Assembly (NCBI GenBank): GCA_008933995.1
Contig: WARS01002947.1
Span: 827,884 to 891,883 of the forward strand
Source of the DNA: Datnioides undecimradiatus
Taxonomy: Eukaryota; Chordata; Actinopteri; Lobotiformes; Datnioididae
Direction of reading: 5' to 3'
Length of the DNA stretch: 64,000 bases
The position numbers and the translations under genes are program-made. Every line of letters starts with the position of its first letter. Position 1 is the first letter of the stretch. Under the pieces are notes generated by a model. That model searched no databases, had not been told where the DNA came from, and was given only the letters and a program-made list of their open reading frames with translations. Positions 50,750-61,830 of the stretch are shown in pieces.

Positions 50750-51112
50750 ACCTCCGTTCTTCTGGAAGGACGAAACCCTCGACAGCATCAAAAAAGACCG
50801 CAACAGTCATAGCCCATATGTTTTGAAAGCGAGCACGTTGTAAAGCAATGATGCAGATGCTAAAAGGTTGTATTAAATTAACCGACAGAACCTAAAAACA
50901 GTTTTTATTTGCAACACTACCCAGAATCCTACGGTGTAAAACCCATAATTCTATGGTAAAAACAACTTCTCAGATTGGTCGAGCTAGTTGTTACCATGGA
51001 CACATTAAACTGCAATCGACTTTAAGGGGCAGAATAGGTGTGAACGAAGCCACCATCCGCTAGAGAAACCGTCTGAGTCTGTATGTGCCTTAACGGCAAG
51101 AGGAGAGAAAAA
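50750..51112. promoter_or_regulatory. Bidirectional promoter region between the transposase and BEN genes
   Basis: The predicted first codons of the two divergent genes are 363 bp apart (50749 leftward, 51113 rightward). The region has no strong TATA box and is less AT-rich than the flanks. Inferred from gene layout only. Confidence 0.45.
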
Positions 51113-54031
51113 ATGAAGTTTGCACTCGTGAGCTGGTCGAAAGGGAAGGATAAAGATGCTCTCAGTATAGTCCCATAAATTGGATCGTAGACTTTGATCC
51201 TGAAAATTCTAACAAGGAGTATCTTATCGAGTGCCACAGCATCGGTGGAGAGACCTTCTAATGGGTGGCAGGTTGAACCAGCACTCATTTTGCAGTTGGC
51301 AGGCAAGTAGTGTTCATTATTATTATTATTATTATTTGTTTTACTTTGTCATGCAACATTAATCTTGATCGCAATTATGCGGTTGAGGTTTTTGAATCAT
51401 TGGCCAAGTAACATTTGCTCTAGGCTATTATCTTTGGGACAGTGACGAGCTAGTTAACGTTATCAAAGCTAGCTAGCTGCTAAAAATTCAAATGAAGCGG
51501 GACTGATGTGACTAGCTAGCTATTAGATATTATTATCAGATACAGTTGATAAACTTCTTTGTTATGTTAGGTTAGCAACCGTTAGCTAGCTAGCTGTAAT
51601 GAAGTTCAAATGACTAACTGCCGATAGTCCCACTTCATTTAAACTTTGAACTAGCTAGCTAATGTTAGCTTTAGCTAATGGAGCGGGACTCATGATTATG
51701 ATTTTTTAAAATTTATCAGTTAATAAGAGTACTTAACTGTCACACATAAAGATGCGCGCGATACATGGAAGCAAAATTTTCAAATGAACAGATTAAACTG
51801 ATTGTAAAAACAGTACAAAAAACTGTACAGCACAAAATTGGACAGAAAATATTTGATGTAACATTAGCCGGTTGTCTAATGAATTCTGTCTTGCTACTGT
51901 TTTTTTTTTACTAACAGAAAAGGAGTCTACACTTAAGATTGCTGAGCAGAAACTCTTGCAAGAAGACCTACCAAAAAGCAAGAAGAGAAAGAGGGTACCC
52001 AACAAACTCTTCCTTGACAGACAGGAGGAAAGCGTAGAACAAGTTCCAAAAAAGGTAATAGGGTCCTTTTCATGACAGCTATTTTTGATAGTATATTTTT
52101 ACATTTCTATCAGTTTTGTAGTTGGGTTGTGAGCTCACAAACAATGGAAAAAGTAAAAAATATAGCAGCACTACCGCTATGCATTGAAACATATTCTAGC
52201 TATGGAACATATTAAACCTAATGATTCATTTAAACAATTTTGGTTTAATTTTCCTAACTCTTGTGTTTGTTGTGTTATACATAAATGATCTGATCATTTT
52301 TACCCAACAGAAAAACTACAAAGGCATAGCTGCAAGGAAGTCTGAATTGGAGGTTCTTTCCCAAGAAGATCCTAACTTCAGCCCAGTGGAGACTGCTTCA
52401 GAGGCACTTGAGGAGGAGATCAGGGCCCTCAGGGAAGAGAATAGAAGACTGCGGGACCAGCAGAGTGTAGGATCTTCCCCAGCCAGTAAAGATCTTGAGA
52501 CCCAAGTCAAGGCTTTAAATAAGGAGAACACCACGCTGCGCAAAACGGCAATTAAAGGCAACTATCTCTTTACGATTAAAATCTAAGTCTTTTAGATTGT
52601 CTCCCTAGTTTTGGTGTTATTCTTAAAGATATGTCTGTTTTCCCGAAATTCCATCACTCTTAGCAGCTGTGAAGACCCTCATTTCAGATAAGATCACAGA
52701 GAGCTCAAGCTATGAAGGTGAAAGTGAATATGAGGCCAGTGTTTCTCAACCATCAACTCCTCAACCCACATCTCCCAAACCAACATCAGTAAGTTTTTTT
52801 TGTTTTTTTTTGTAATGATTAATTAAAAACGTAAAACATTCTGTCACTGGTGATTTTCTTTGATTTTATTCCTGTTTGTCTTTCCTTCTTACAATTAATT
52901 AGGTGCAGCTAGGGAATGATGACTCCACCAGATTGTCTGTCCACTGTTGGGAGACTGCAAAAGCACAACCTACAGCGAAAGGAATGGCCCACACTCTCCT
53001 GCTGGGCCTATTCAGCATTGATGTCCTATTGAAGTCCAACCTGACCGGAGGGGTCAGCAAGGTTGATCCATCTGCAGAGAGACGTCAGGCTCTGGACCCC
53101 AAGAAGCTTAAAGCTTTACTCGGTAGGACTTTGAGAATTTATTTTTAACGGATTAATATATTTTGCAAAGTTATTGTAAATGATAACACACTTTAGGACT
53201 GAAATGTACACAACTAATAGCAAAACTGATGGACAAATAAAAAGCTAACAGCTTTGAGATTATAAAGCGATTTCTCTATCTACCTGTAGTTAGAATACAT
53301 CAAATATTTTATAAGCATGAAAATGAATCCCCTGTAGTAGCTTTAAAATCCCAGAACCAGCACCAATTCACGCTAGGCTAGGGCAAAGTACAGTTGCTCT
53401 CACTGACCACAATACTTCCTGGAAAACAAATCAGATATGTTAGGGATAACGGCCACTGATATAGGAGAATAATGGACAAAGTAATCTAAAAGTAAAGTAA
53501 AGTAATCTACAAAAAATCCAATGGCTTGTTTGTAGCTCTGGCGTAGGCTTTGTGGGAAAGTAGATCCACAAGGCTGCTTGCTGTTGTTATAGTTACCACT
53601 CTAAAGAGCATTGATTAAACTTTTTTACCAGATATACGTCATAGATGTCCCATTATCAGGGAATAACGGACACCGTCATCCAATCAGAAAATCTCCTCGC
53701 ACTAAAAGCCCAATGGAGAACCTTCCTAACTCCTTCCTTGGTTCCTTGAGAGGCCAATTCATATTTCAGACTGAACTATTTTTAGGTAACCCACTGAGGA
53801 GCGAGGACTAGGCATACAAGAAAAATATTACCAATATTGGGATCCACCTCATCTTTCCTTTTGCAACAATCATAGGCTAACATTGTGCATGTCTTTCTAA
53901 TTTTATTATCTTTTACAGATGCAGTTGTTCAGCAACACCCAGGGATGAAGATTCCAGACATACAAACAGCCATAAACAAAAGGATCTGTGAGTTAATACA
54001 CCAGGAGAAGAAAAAGTCCATGGACAACTGA
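51113..54031 (+). CDS. Coiled-coil/BEN-domain protein of the transposon, six exons
   Basis: Predicted exons: 51113-51302 (MKFALVSWSKGKDKDALSIV..., two frameshifts), 51918-52054, 52311-52557, 52667-52788, 52903-53122 and 53919-54031 (stop TGA 54029-54031). Phases agree at every junction checked. Exon 3 encodes a heptad-rich helix (EEEIRALREENRRLRDQ). Exons 5 and 6 form a BEN domain: LLLGLFSIDVLLKSNLTGG, LDPKKLKALLG, then HPGMKIPDIQTAINKRICEL. BEN domains bind DNA or mediate protein contacts in chromatin factors. The donors after exons 1 and 3 are GC rather than GT. The first exon has a stop after SIVP in its initial frame and needs two frame changes, so this copy is probably damaged at the N-terminus. 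A polyadenylation hexamer follows at about 54291. It lies inside the same terminal repeats as the transposase. Confidence 0.7.
51440..51700. repeat. Short inverted repeats in the BEN gene's first intron
   Basis: Clusters of the palindrome gctagctagct occur at about 51465, 51513, 51585 and 51650. tcaaatgaagcgggact (about 51489) is mirrored by agtcccacttcattt (about 51626). This suggests a small palindromic insertion. Confidence 0.5.
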
Positions 54032-54319
54032 AGGACTGGCCAAGGCTGGCCAATCAAAGCAGGCCTTGATAAGTTTGTGGTTTGTGGCATCCATAACACT
54101 GCACTAAAGGACTGTTGTTCTGTTTTTTCCACTGAAGGATTGTGATGCTTTTGTTATATTAAGACTGTTTTTGTTTTATTACAGTAGACAGTTGTCCTTT
54201 TGGAAATCTTTTATTTCTGTATATTTTATAAGTATTTTTGTTCATTTATAGTTGTTTTCATCTATTGGAAGACAAAATGATGGAACTGAAATAAACCTCA
54301 GTCAGTTAATGTAAACTAT

Positions 54320-54911
54320 ACTGATGCACAGTATTCAATATATTTTGAAATATATGACACATTGTACATTACGTTATTTCATATTTACCATGTGTACAGT
54401 ATATAACATGTTAATTATATATATTATTTAATATAAATCAATATATTTTTTAACATATTTAAGACATATGTTCCCATATAAATCTTTCAATATATAATCT
54501 CATAATGTGGGACATATTTCAATATATATAACAATATATTACATAGTGCAACTATGTATTTATTCAATATATGATCACATATAAATCTGAATATATTATT
54601 GAGGTATATCATGTCATAATTTAACATATATTTATATTGGCTCTTTCAATATATAATCTCATATAATATGGGACATATTTCAATACATATAACAGTATAT
54701 TAAATAGTATAACTATGTATTTATTCAATATATGAAAACGGCAATAATTGCAGTACTTTCATATACTGCAATATATATCACTTCCATATATAATATATTA
54801 TTATATAACATATAATATGATATATTACTATGGAAATTTCCCAATATATGAATACTCCTGAAATATATCGTCACACAATATATTGAGAAATATATTTTTG
54901 TTGCGTAAGGG
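54320..54911. repeat. Right subterminal AT-rich repeats
   Basis: ATATATTTCAATATAT-like motifs recur throughout. A block of about 170 bp is tandemly duplicated: atatttcaatatatataaca followed by aactatgtatttattcaata (from about 54509) recurs near-identically from about 54677. The last bases mirror the left end of the transposon. Confidence 0.7.
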
Positions 54912-57157
54912 ACACTTACCAACTCATGATTAATAGGCCATGTAGCAGCCTTTTGACTAGCGTAAAGTAACTCTGCTGCAGTAGCACTGAAACGATTTAC
55001 ATTTCAGGATTAAGAAAAAGGATTAACTGTGAATACTCAAAAACTCATATATTTTGAGGGATCAACTTAAAAACTAGGAATTTGTAACACCACACAGAAG
55101 TACATACATTTCTTTAATCAAAGGAAGGCCTATAAGTGTTCTAACAGTTACGAAATGACTTCTTTTGCGACAATGCCCATTTGAGTGAGTGCGTTTTACT
55201 GTTGTCAGCTGAAGAAGCAGATATACTGTGTATTTTTAAAACCTGAAGCCTTACTCAAACCAAACTTATTTTCCCTTCAACAACATCAAAATGCACAATA
55301 TTCTGAGTCGGAAACTTGATTCTAACAGCTTTTGTTAGGAGTTGTCTGCTTTTGCAATAAGGGCCATATGAGGGAGTGCATTTTACTGTTCTGAGCAGAG
55401 AAGAAACAGTACATGAAATGGTTACTAGGGGAAGCAACTCTCCATTCAGTCATAGCTCATTTGCAATGTATTTCTAGTGTTATCTTTATTACTTCCCTTT
55501 ACTGTTGTGAGCTGAATCCAACTCATTTACCTTTCAAGAACATCAAAATACAAAGTGTTCTGACTTGGAAACTTGATACTAACAGCTTTTGTTACGAAAT
55601 GACTGCTTTTGCAACAAGGCCCATTTAAGTGAGTGTCTTTTACTGTTGTGTGCTGAAGAAGCAGATATACTGTGTATTTTCATAATCTGAGCACTTACTG
55701 ACTGCAAACTCATTTTCCCTTCAACAACGTTAAAATGCACAGTATTCTGAGTTGGAGACTTGATTCTAACAGCTTTTGTTAGAAAATGACAGCTATGGTG
55801 AAAGGGATCATTTTAGTGAGTGCGTTTTACTGTTGTGAGCTGAAGAAGCAGATATACTATGTATTTTCAAAATCTGAAGACTTATTGAAACAAAACTCAT
55901 TTTTCTTTCAACAACGTTAAAATGTACAGTACTCTGAGTTGGAAACATGATTCTAACAGCTTTTGTTAGGAAATGACTGCATTCACTATCAATTCTAATT
56001 GAGTGAGTGCGTGTTACTGTTGTGACCGGACAAAGCAGATATACTGTGTATTGTCAAAATCTGGAAAATTCCTGACAGCAAACTCATTTTCCCATCAAAA
56101 ATATCAAAATGCATAGTATTCTGAGTGGGAAACTTGATTCTAACAGCTTTTGTTAAGAAATGACTTCATTCATTAACACTACTAATTGAGTGAGTGCATG
56201 TTACTGTTGTGACCAGATGAAGCAGATATCTCTGTATTTTCATGATCTGAAGACTTACTGACTGCAAACTCATTCTCCCTTCAAGCACATCAAAGTGCAC
56301 AGCATTCTGAGTTGGAAACTTGATTCTAACAGCTTTTGTTAAGAAATGACTGCATTCACTATCACTGGTATTTGAGTGAGTGCGCTTTACTGTTGTGAAT
56401 TGGGAAGCAGATATACTGTGTATTTTCATAATCCGCAGATTTACTGACAGCAGACTCATTTTCCCTTCAAAAACATCAAAATGCACAATATTCTGAGTTG
56501 GAAACTTGATTCTAACAGCTTTTGTTAAGAAATGACTGCATTCACTATCACTGCTAATTGAGTGAGTGCGTGTTACTGTTGTGACCGGACGAAGCAGATA
56601 TCCTCTGTATTTTCATAATTTGATGATTTATTGACAGCAAACTCATTTTCCCTTCAATAACATCAAAATGCACTGCAATATGAGTTGGAAACTTGATTCT
56701 AACAGCTTTTGTTAAGAAATGACAGCTTTTGCGACATGGGCTTTTTAAGAGAGTGCGTGTTACTGGTGTGAGCTCAAGAAGCCGATCTGTATTTTCATAA
56801 TCTGAAGATTTATTGACAGCAAACTCAATTTCCCTTCAATAACATCAAAATGCATAGTATTCTGAGTTGGAAACGCAATTCTAACAGCTTTTGTTAAAAA
56901 TGACTGCATTCACTATCACTGCTAATTGAGTGAGTGTGTGTTACTGTTGTGACCAGACAAAGCAGATATACTGTGTATTGTCATAATCTGAAGACTTACT
57001 GACTGCAAACTCATTCTCCCTTCAAGCACATCAAAATGCACAGCATTCTGAGTTGGAAACGTGATTCTAACAGTTTTTGTTAGGACATGACAGCTTTTGC
57101 GACAGGGGCTCTTAAAGTGAGTGCATTTTACTGTTGTGAGCTGAAGAAGCAGATATT

Positions 57158-58095
57158 TTCAGTTCAATTCAGTTTTATTTATATAGCGTCAATTCAGAAC
57201 AAAAGTCATCTCAGGGCACTTTACAAACAGAGCGGGTCTAGACCCCACTCATTAATATTAATTACACCCAACAGTTCCACCATGAGCAAGCACTTGGCAA
57301 CAGTGGCAAGAAAACTTCCTTTTACCAGGCGGAAACCTTGGGCAGATCCTGGCTCTAGGTGGACAGCCATCTGCCTTGACCAGTTGGGGGGAAAGAGAGA
57401 GAGACAGAGAGAGAGACAGGAGGGGCAATAGAGAGAGAGGATACATCTTGTTGCAGGAGTACATAACTACATGAAAACTAACAGAATGGTAGAACAACAA
57501 CTATGGCAACTATTTGCAGCACAATATAGAATAATGATAAGTGGCAGCACAGAACACACGGCAGATCAGTGGAGCCACAGAGCAGATGTTCAGCTCTGGA
57601 GCCACAGGTATCTGTAGAGAGAAAAAAGCACTTGTTGGAGCCTGTTGATTCTTCGTGTTGATTTCTTGGAGGATGATGCATCAAGGTGATGGTATGATGG
57701 TGATAATTGGTTATTGGATATTCTGGATCATGTATTATAGATAAACTGTTTATTGTGATTGTTCTTTGCTGCTCAGGCCTCTCCTCTTAGCCAGGGCCGT
57801 CCTCCTCCTGTTATTAGGGAGAGAAGACAGGTGTGGTGGGGAGGATTTGATTTTTGTGTTGAAGGAGTGAGGACGTGAAACAGTTTATCTACCGCTAAAT
57901 TAAGTTTTTTTTTTTGTTTATTTATTTGAATTCAACCACGGAGAATACTTTTTGTAAATAAACGCAAACCCCTTTTTTGAACTTAAAAACATCTCCGCAA
58001 GTGCTTTTTATGTTTAGCGAGTTGTAAACCTCCTCCTCAGAGGACTACTCTGTTGCTTTGGATTTTTTTTTTTGAATACAGGAGTAGCCATAACA
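57158..58095. mobile_element. Dispersed-repeat insertion in the satellite array
   Basis: The satellite breaks at agatatt (57157) and resumes at about 58096. The first part (ttcagttttatttatatagc, tcagggcactttacaaacag, tggacagccatctgccttga) is a very common teleost dispersed repeat. The second part, with poly-T/A and taaataaacgcaaacccc, is LTR-like and may be a separate piece. Classes not assigned. Confidence 0.6.
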
Positions 58096-59403
58096 GCACT
58101 ACTGTACTGTTGTGAACGGACGAGGCAGATATACTGTGTATTGTTATAATAATATATATAAGATTTACTAACTGCAAAATCATTTTCCCATCAAAAATAT
58201 CAAAATGCATATTATTCTGAGTTGGAAACTCAATTCTAACAGCTTTTGTTAAGACATGACTGCATTCACTATCACTGCTAATTCAGTGAGTACATGTTAA
58301 TGTTGTGACTGGGCAAAGCAGATATACTCCGTATTTTCATAATTTGATGATTTATTGACAGCAAACTCATTTTCCCTTCAAAAACATCAAAATGCACAAT
58401 ATTCTGAGTTGGAAACTTGATTCAAACAGCTTTTGTTAAGAAACGACAGCTGTTGCGACACAGGGTTTCTGAGTGAGTGCGTGTTACAGTTGTAAGTTCA
58501 AGAAGCAGATATCCTCCGTATTGTCATAATCTGAAGACTTACTGACTGCAAACTCATTCTCCCTTCAAGCACATCAAAATGCACAGTATTCTGAGTTGGA
58601 AACTTGATTCAAACAGCTTTTCTTAAGAAACAACAGCTTTTGCGGCACAGGTTTTTTTCAGTGAGTGCGTATTACAATTGTGAGCTCAAGAAGCAGATAT
58701 CCTCTGTATTTTCATAATCTGAAGACTTCCTGGGCAGCAAACTCAATTTCCCTTCAATAACATCAAAATGCATAGTATTCTGAGTTGGAAACTGGATTCT
58801 AACAGCTTTTTGTTAAGAAATGACAGCTTTGGCAACACAGGCTTTTTCAGTGAGTGTCTTTTATTGTTGTGAATTATGGAAGTAGATATACTGTGTATTT
58901 TCATAATCTGAGGATTTATTGACAGCAAACTCATTTTCCCTTCAAGCACATCAAACTGCACAGTATTCTGAATTGGAAAAGTGATTCTAACAGCTTTTGT
59001 TAGGAAATGACAGCTTTTGCGACAGCTGCTCTTGAAGTGAGTGCGTGTTACAGCCGTGAGCTCAAGAAGCAGATATCCTCTGTATTTTCATAATCTGAAG
59101 ATTTAGTGACAGAAAAATCATTTTCCCTTCAATAACATCAAAATGAATAGTATTCTGAGTTGGAAACTCAATTCTAACAGCTTTTCTTAAGAAACGACAG
59201 CTTTTGCGACATGGGTTTTTTTGAGTGAGTGCGTACTACAGTTGTAAGCTCAAGAAGCAGATATCCTCTGTTGTTTCATAATCTGAACACTTACTGACTG
59301 CAAACTCATTCTCCATTTAATAACATCAAAATGCACAGCATTCTGAGTTGGAAACTGGATTCTAACAGCTTTTCTTAAGAAATAACTGCATTCACTATCA
59401 CTG

Positions 59404-59515
59404 CTATTTGCAATGATACCTTCCCTAGCTTCAAGCTCAGGTTAAACACATGTTCCATGATCCCGCACAGCTGATCTGCACAGGACTTCAGGAGCCTTAA
59501 GCTGATGTTGTGTCC
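59404..59515 (-). repeat. LINE fragment embedded in a satellite monomer, copy 1
   Basis: The stretch taccttccctagcttcaagc ... ccttaagctgatgttgtg translates on the minus strand as a LINE pre-RT block (LKSC-DQLCGIMEHVFNL). It replaces part of a monomer. Confidence 0.7.
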
Positions 59516-61717
59516 GGACACAGAAGATATCCTCTGTATTTACATAATCTGAACACTTCCTGACTGCAAACTCATTCTCCGTTTAATAACATCAAAATGC
59601 ATAGTATTCTGAGTTGGAAACTGGATTCTAGCAGCTTTTTGTTAAGAAATGACAGCTTTTGCAACATGGGCTTTTTGAGTGTGTGTGATACAGTTGTGAG
59701 GCTCAAGAAGCAGATATCCTCTGTATTTTCATAATCTGAAGATGTGTTGACAGCAAAATCATTTTCCCTTCAATAACATCAAAATGCATAGTATTCTGAG
59801 TTGGAAACTTGATTCTAACATGTTTTGTTAAGAAGTGACAGCTTTGGCGGCACAGGCTTTTTCAGTGAGTGTCTTTTATTGTTGTGAATTGTGGAAGTAG
59901 ATATACTGTGTATTTTCATAATCTGAGGATTTATTGACAGCAAACTCATTTTCCCTTCAAGCACATCAAACAGCACAGTATTCTGAGTTGGAAACTCAAT
60001 TCTAACAGCTTTTGTTAAGAAACGACAGCTTTTGCGGCCCAGGTTTTTTTGAGTGAATGCGTACTACAGTTCTAAGCTCCAAAAGCAGATATCCTCGGTA
60101 TTTTCATAATCTGAAGACTTACTGACTGCAAACTCATTCTCCCTTCAAGAACCTCAAAATGAGTTGGAAATGTGATTCTAACAGCTGTTGTTAAGAAATG
60201 ACAGCTTTTGCGACATGGGCTTCTTGAGTGAGTGCGTGTTACGGCCGTGAGCTCAAGAAGCAGATATCCTCTGTATTTTCATAATCTGAACACATACTGG
60301 CTGCAAACTCATTCTCCATTTAATAACATCAAAATGCACAGTATTCTGAGTTGGAAACTGGATTCTAACAGCTTTTGTTAAGAAGCGACAGCTTTTGTTA
60401 AGAAACGACAGCTTTTGCGGCACAGGTTTTTTTGAGTGAGTGCAGTTGTGCTCTCAAGAAGCAGATATCCTCTGTATTTTCATAATCTGAACACTTCCTG
60501 ACTGCAAACTCATTCTCCGTTTAATAACATCAAAATGCACAACATTCTGAGTTGGAAACTGGATTCTAACAGCTTTTGTTAAGAAATAACTGCATTCACT
60601 ATCACTGCTAATTCAGTGAGTGCATGTTAATGTTGTGACCGGACAAAGCAGATATCCTCTGTATTTTCATAATCTGAAGACTGCAAAATCATTTTCCCTT
60701 CAATACCATCAAAATTCACAGTATTCTGAGTTGGAAAGTTGATTCTAAAAGCTTTTGTTAGGAAATGACGGCTTTCGCGACACAGGTTTTTTGAGTGAGT
60801 GCGTGTTACTGTTGTGAGCTCAAGAAGCAGATATCCTCTGTATTTTCATAATCTGAAGACTTCCTGACAGCAAACTCAATTTCCCTTCAATAACATCAAA
60901 ATGCATAGTATTCTGAGTTGGAAACTGGATTCTAACAGCTTTTTGTTAAGAAATGACAGCTTTTGCAACATGGGCTTTTTGAGTGAGTGTGTGATACAGT
61001 TGTGAGGCTCAAGAAGCAGATATCCTCTGTATTCTCATAAGCTGAAGATGTGTTGACAGCAAAATCATTTTCCCTTCAATAACATCAAAATGCATAGTAT
61101 TCTGAGTTGGAAACTCGATTCTAACATCTTTTGTTAAGAAGTGACAGCTTTGGCGACACAGGCTTTTTCAGTGAGTGCCTTTTATTGTTGTGAATTGTGG
61201 AAGTAGATATACTGTGTATTTTGATAATCTGAAGATTTATTGACAGCAAAATCATTCTCCATTTAATAACATCAAAATGCACAGTATTTTGAGTTGGAAA
61301 CTCAATTCTAACAGCTTTTGTTAGGAAATGACAGCTTTTGCGAGACAGGCTTTTTGAGTGAGTGTGTTTTACAGTTGTAAGGTCAAGAAGCAGATATCCT
61401 CCGTATTGTCATAATCTGAACACTTCCTGACTGCAAACTCATTCTCCATTTAATAACATCAAAATGCACAGCGTTCTGAGTTGGAAACTGGATTCTAACA
61501 GCTTTTGTTAAGAAATAACTGCATTCACTATCACTGCTAATTCAGTGAGTGCATGTTACTGTTGTGACCGGACGAAGCAGATATCCTCTGTATTTTCATA
61601 ATCTGAAGACTACTGACTGCAAACTCATTTTCCCTTCAAGAACCTCAAAATGCACAGCATTCTGAGTTGGAAACTGGATTCTAACAGCTTATATTAAGAA
61701 ATGACTGCATTCACTAT

Positions 61718-61830
61718 CATTGTTATTTGTAATGGTACCTTCCCTAGCTTCAAGGTCAAGTTAAACACATGTTCCATGATCCCGCACAGCTGATCTGCAC
61801 AGGACTTCAGGAGCCTTGAGCTGATGTTGT
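61718..61830 (-). repeat. LINE fragment embedded in a satellite monomer, copy 2
   Basis: Nearly identical to the copy at 59.4 kb and with the same junctions to monomer sequence (left actgcattcactatcattgt, right gatgttgtgtccggaca). Both copies descend from one insertion. Confidence 0.75.

Larger units (their letters stand above)
45992..54911. mobile_element. tnp2-type DNA transposon carrying a BEN-domain gene
   Basis: The left end CCCTTACGAAACAAAAGTAT and the right end, read on the minus strand as CCCTTACGCAACAAAAATAT, form imperfect inverted repeats continuing into AT-rich subterminal repeats. The about 8.9 kb interior holds two divergent multi-exon genes: a tnp2-family transposase to the left and a coiled-coil/BEN protein to the right. 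Flanks show at most a 2-bp duplication (ac at 45990-45991 and 54912-54913). The ends are not CACTA/CACTG as in canonical EnSpm. Gene content makes it an autonomous-type element, though the BEN first exon is damaged. Boundaries are moderately certain; superfamily placement rests on the transposase. Confidence 0.75.

Noticed and set aside
57087..57431. A 114-residue + strand frame in the satellite insertion
   Set aside because: The frame covers a well-known non-coding dispersed teleost repeat and ends in a GAGA simple repeat.
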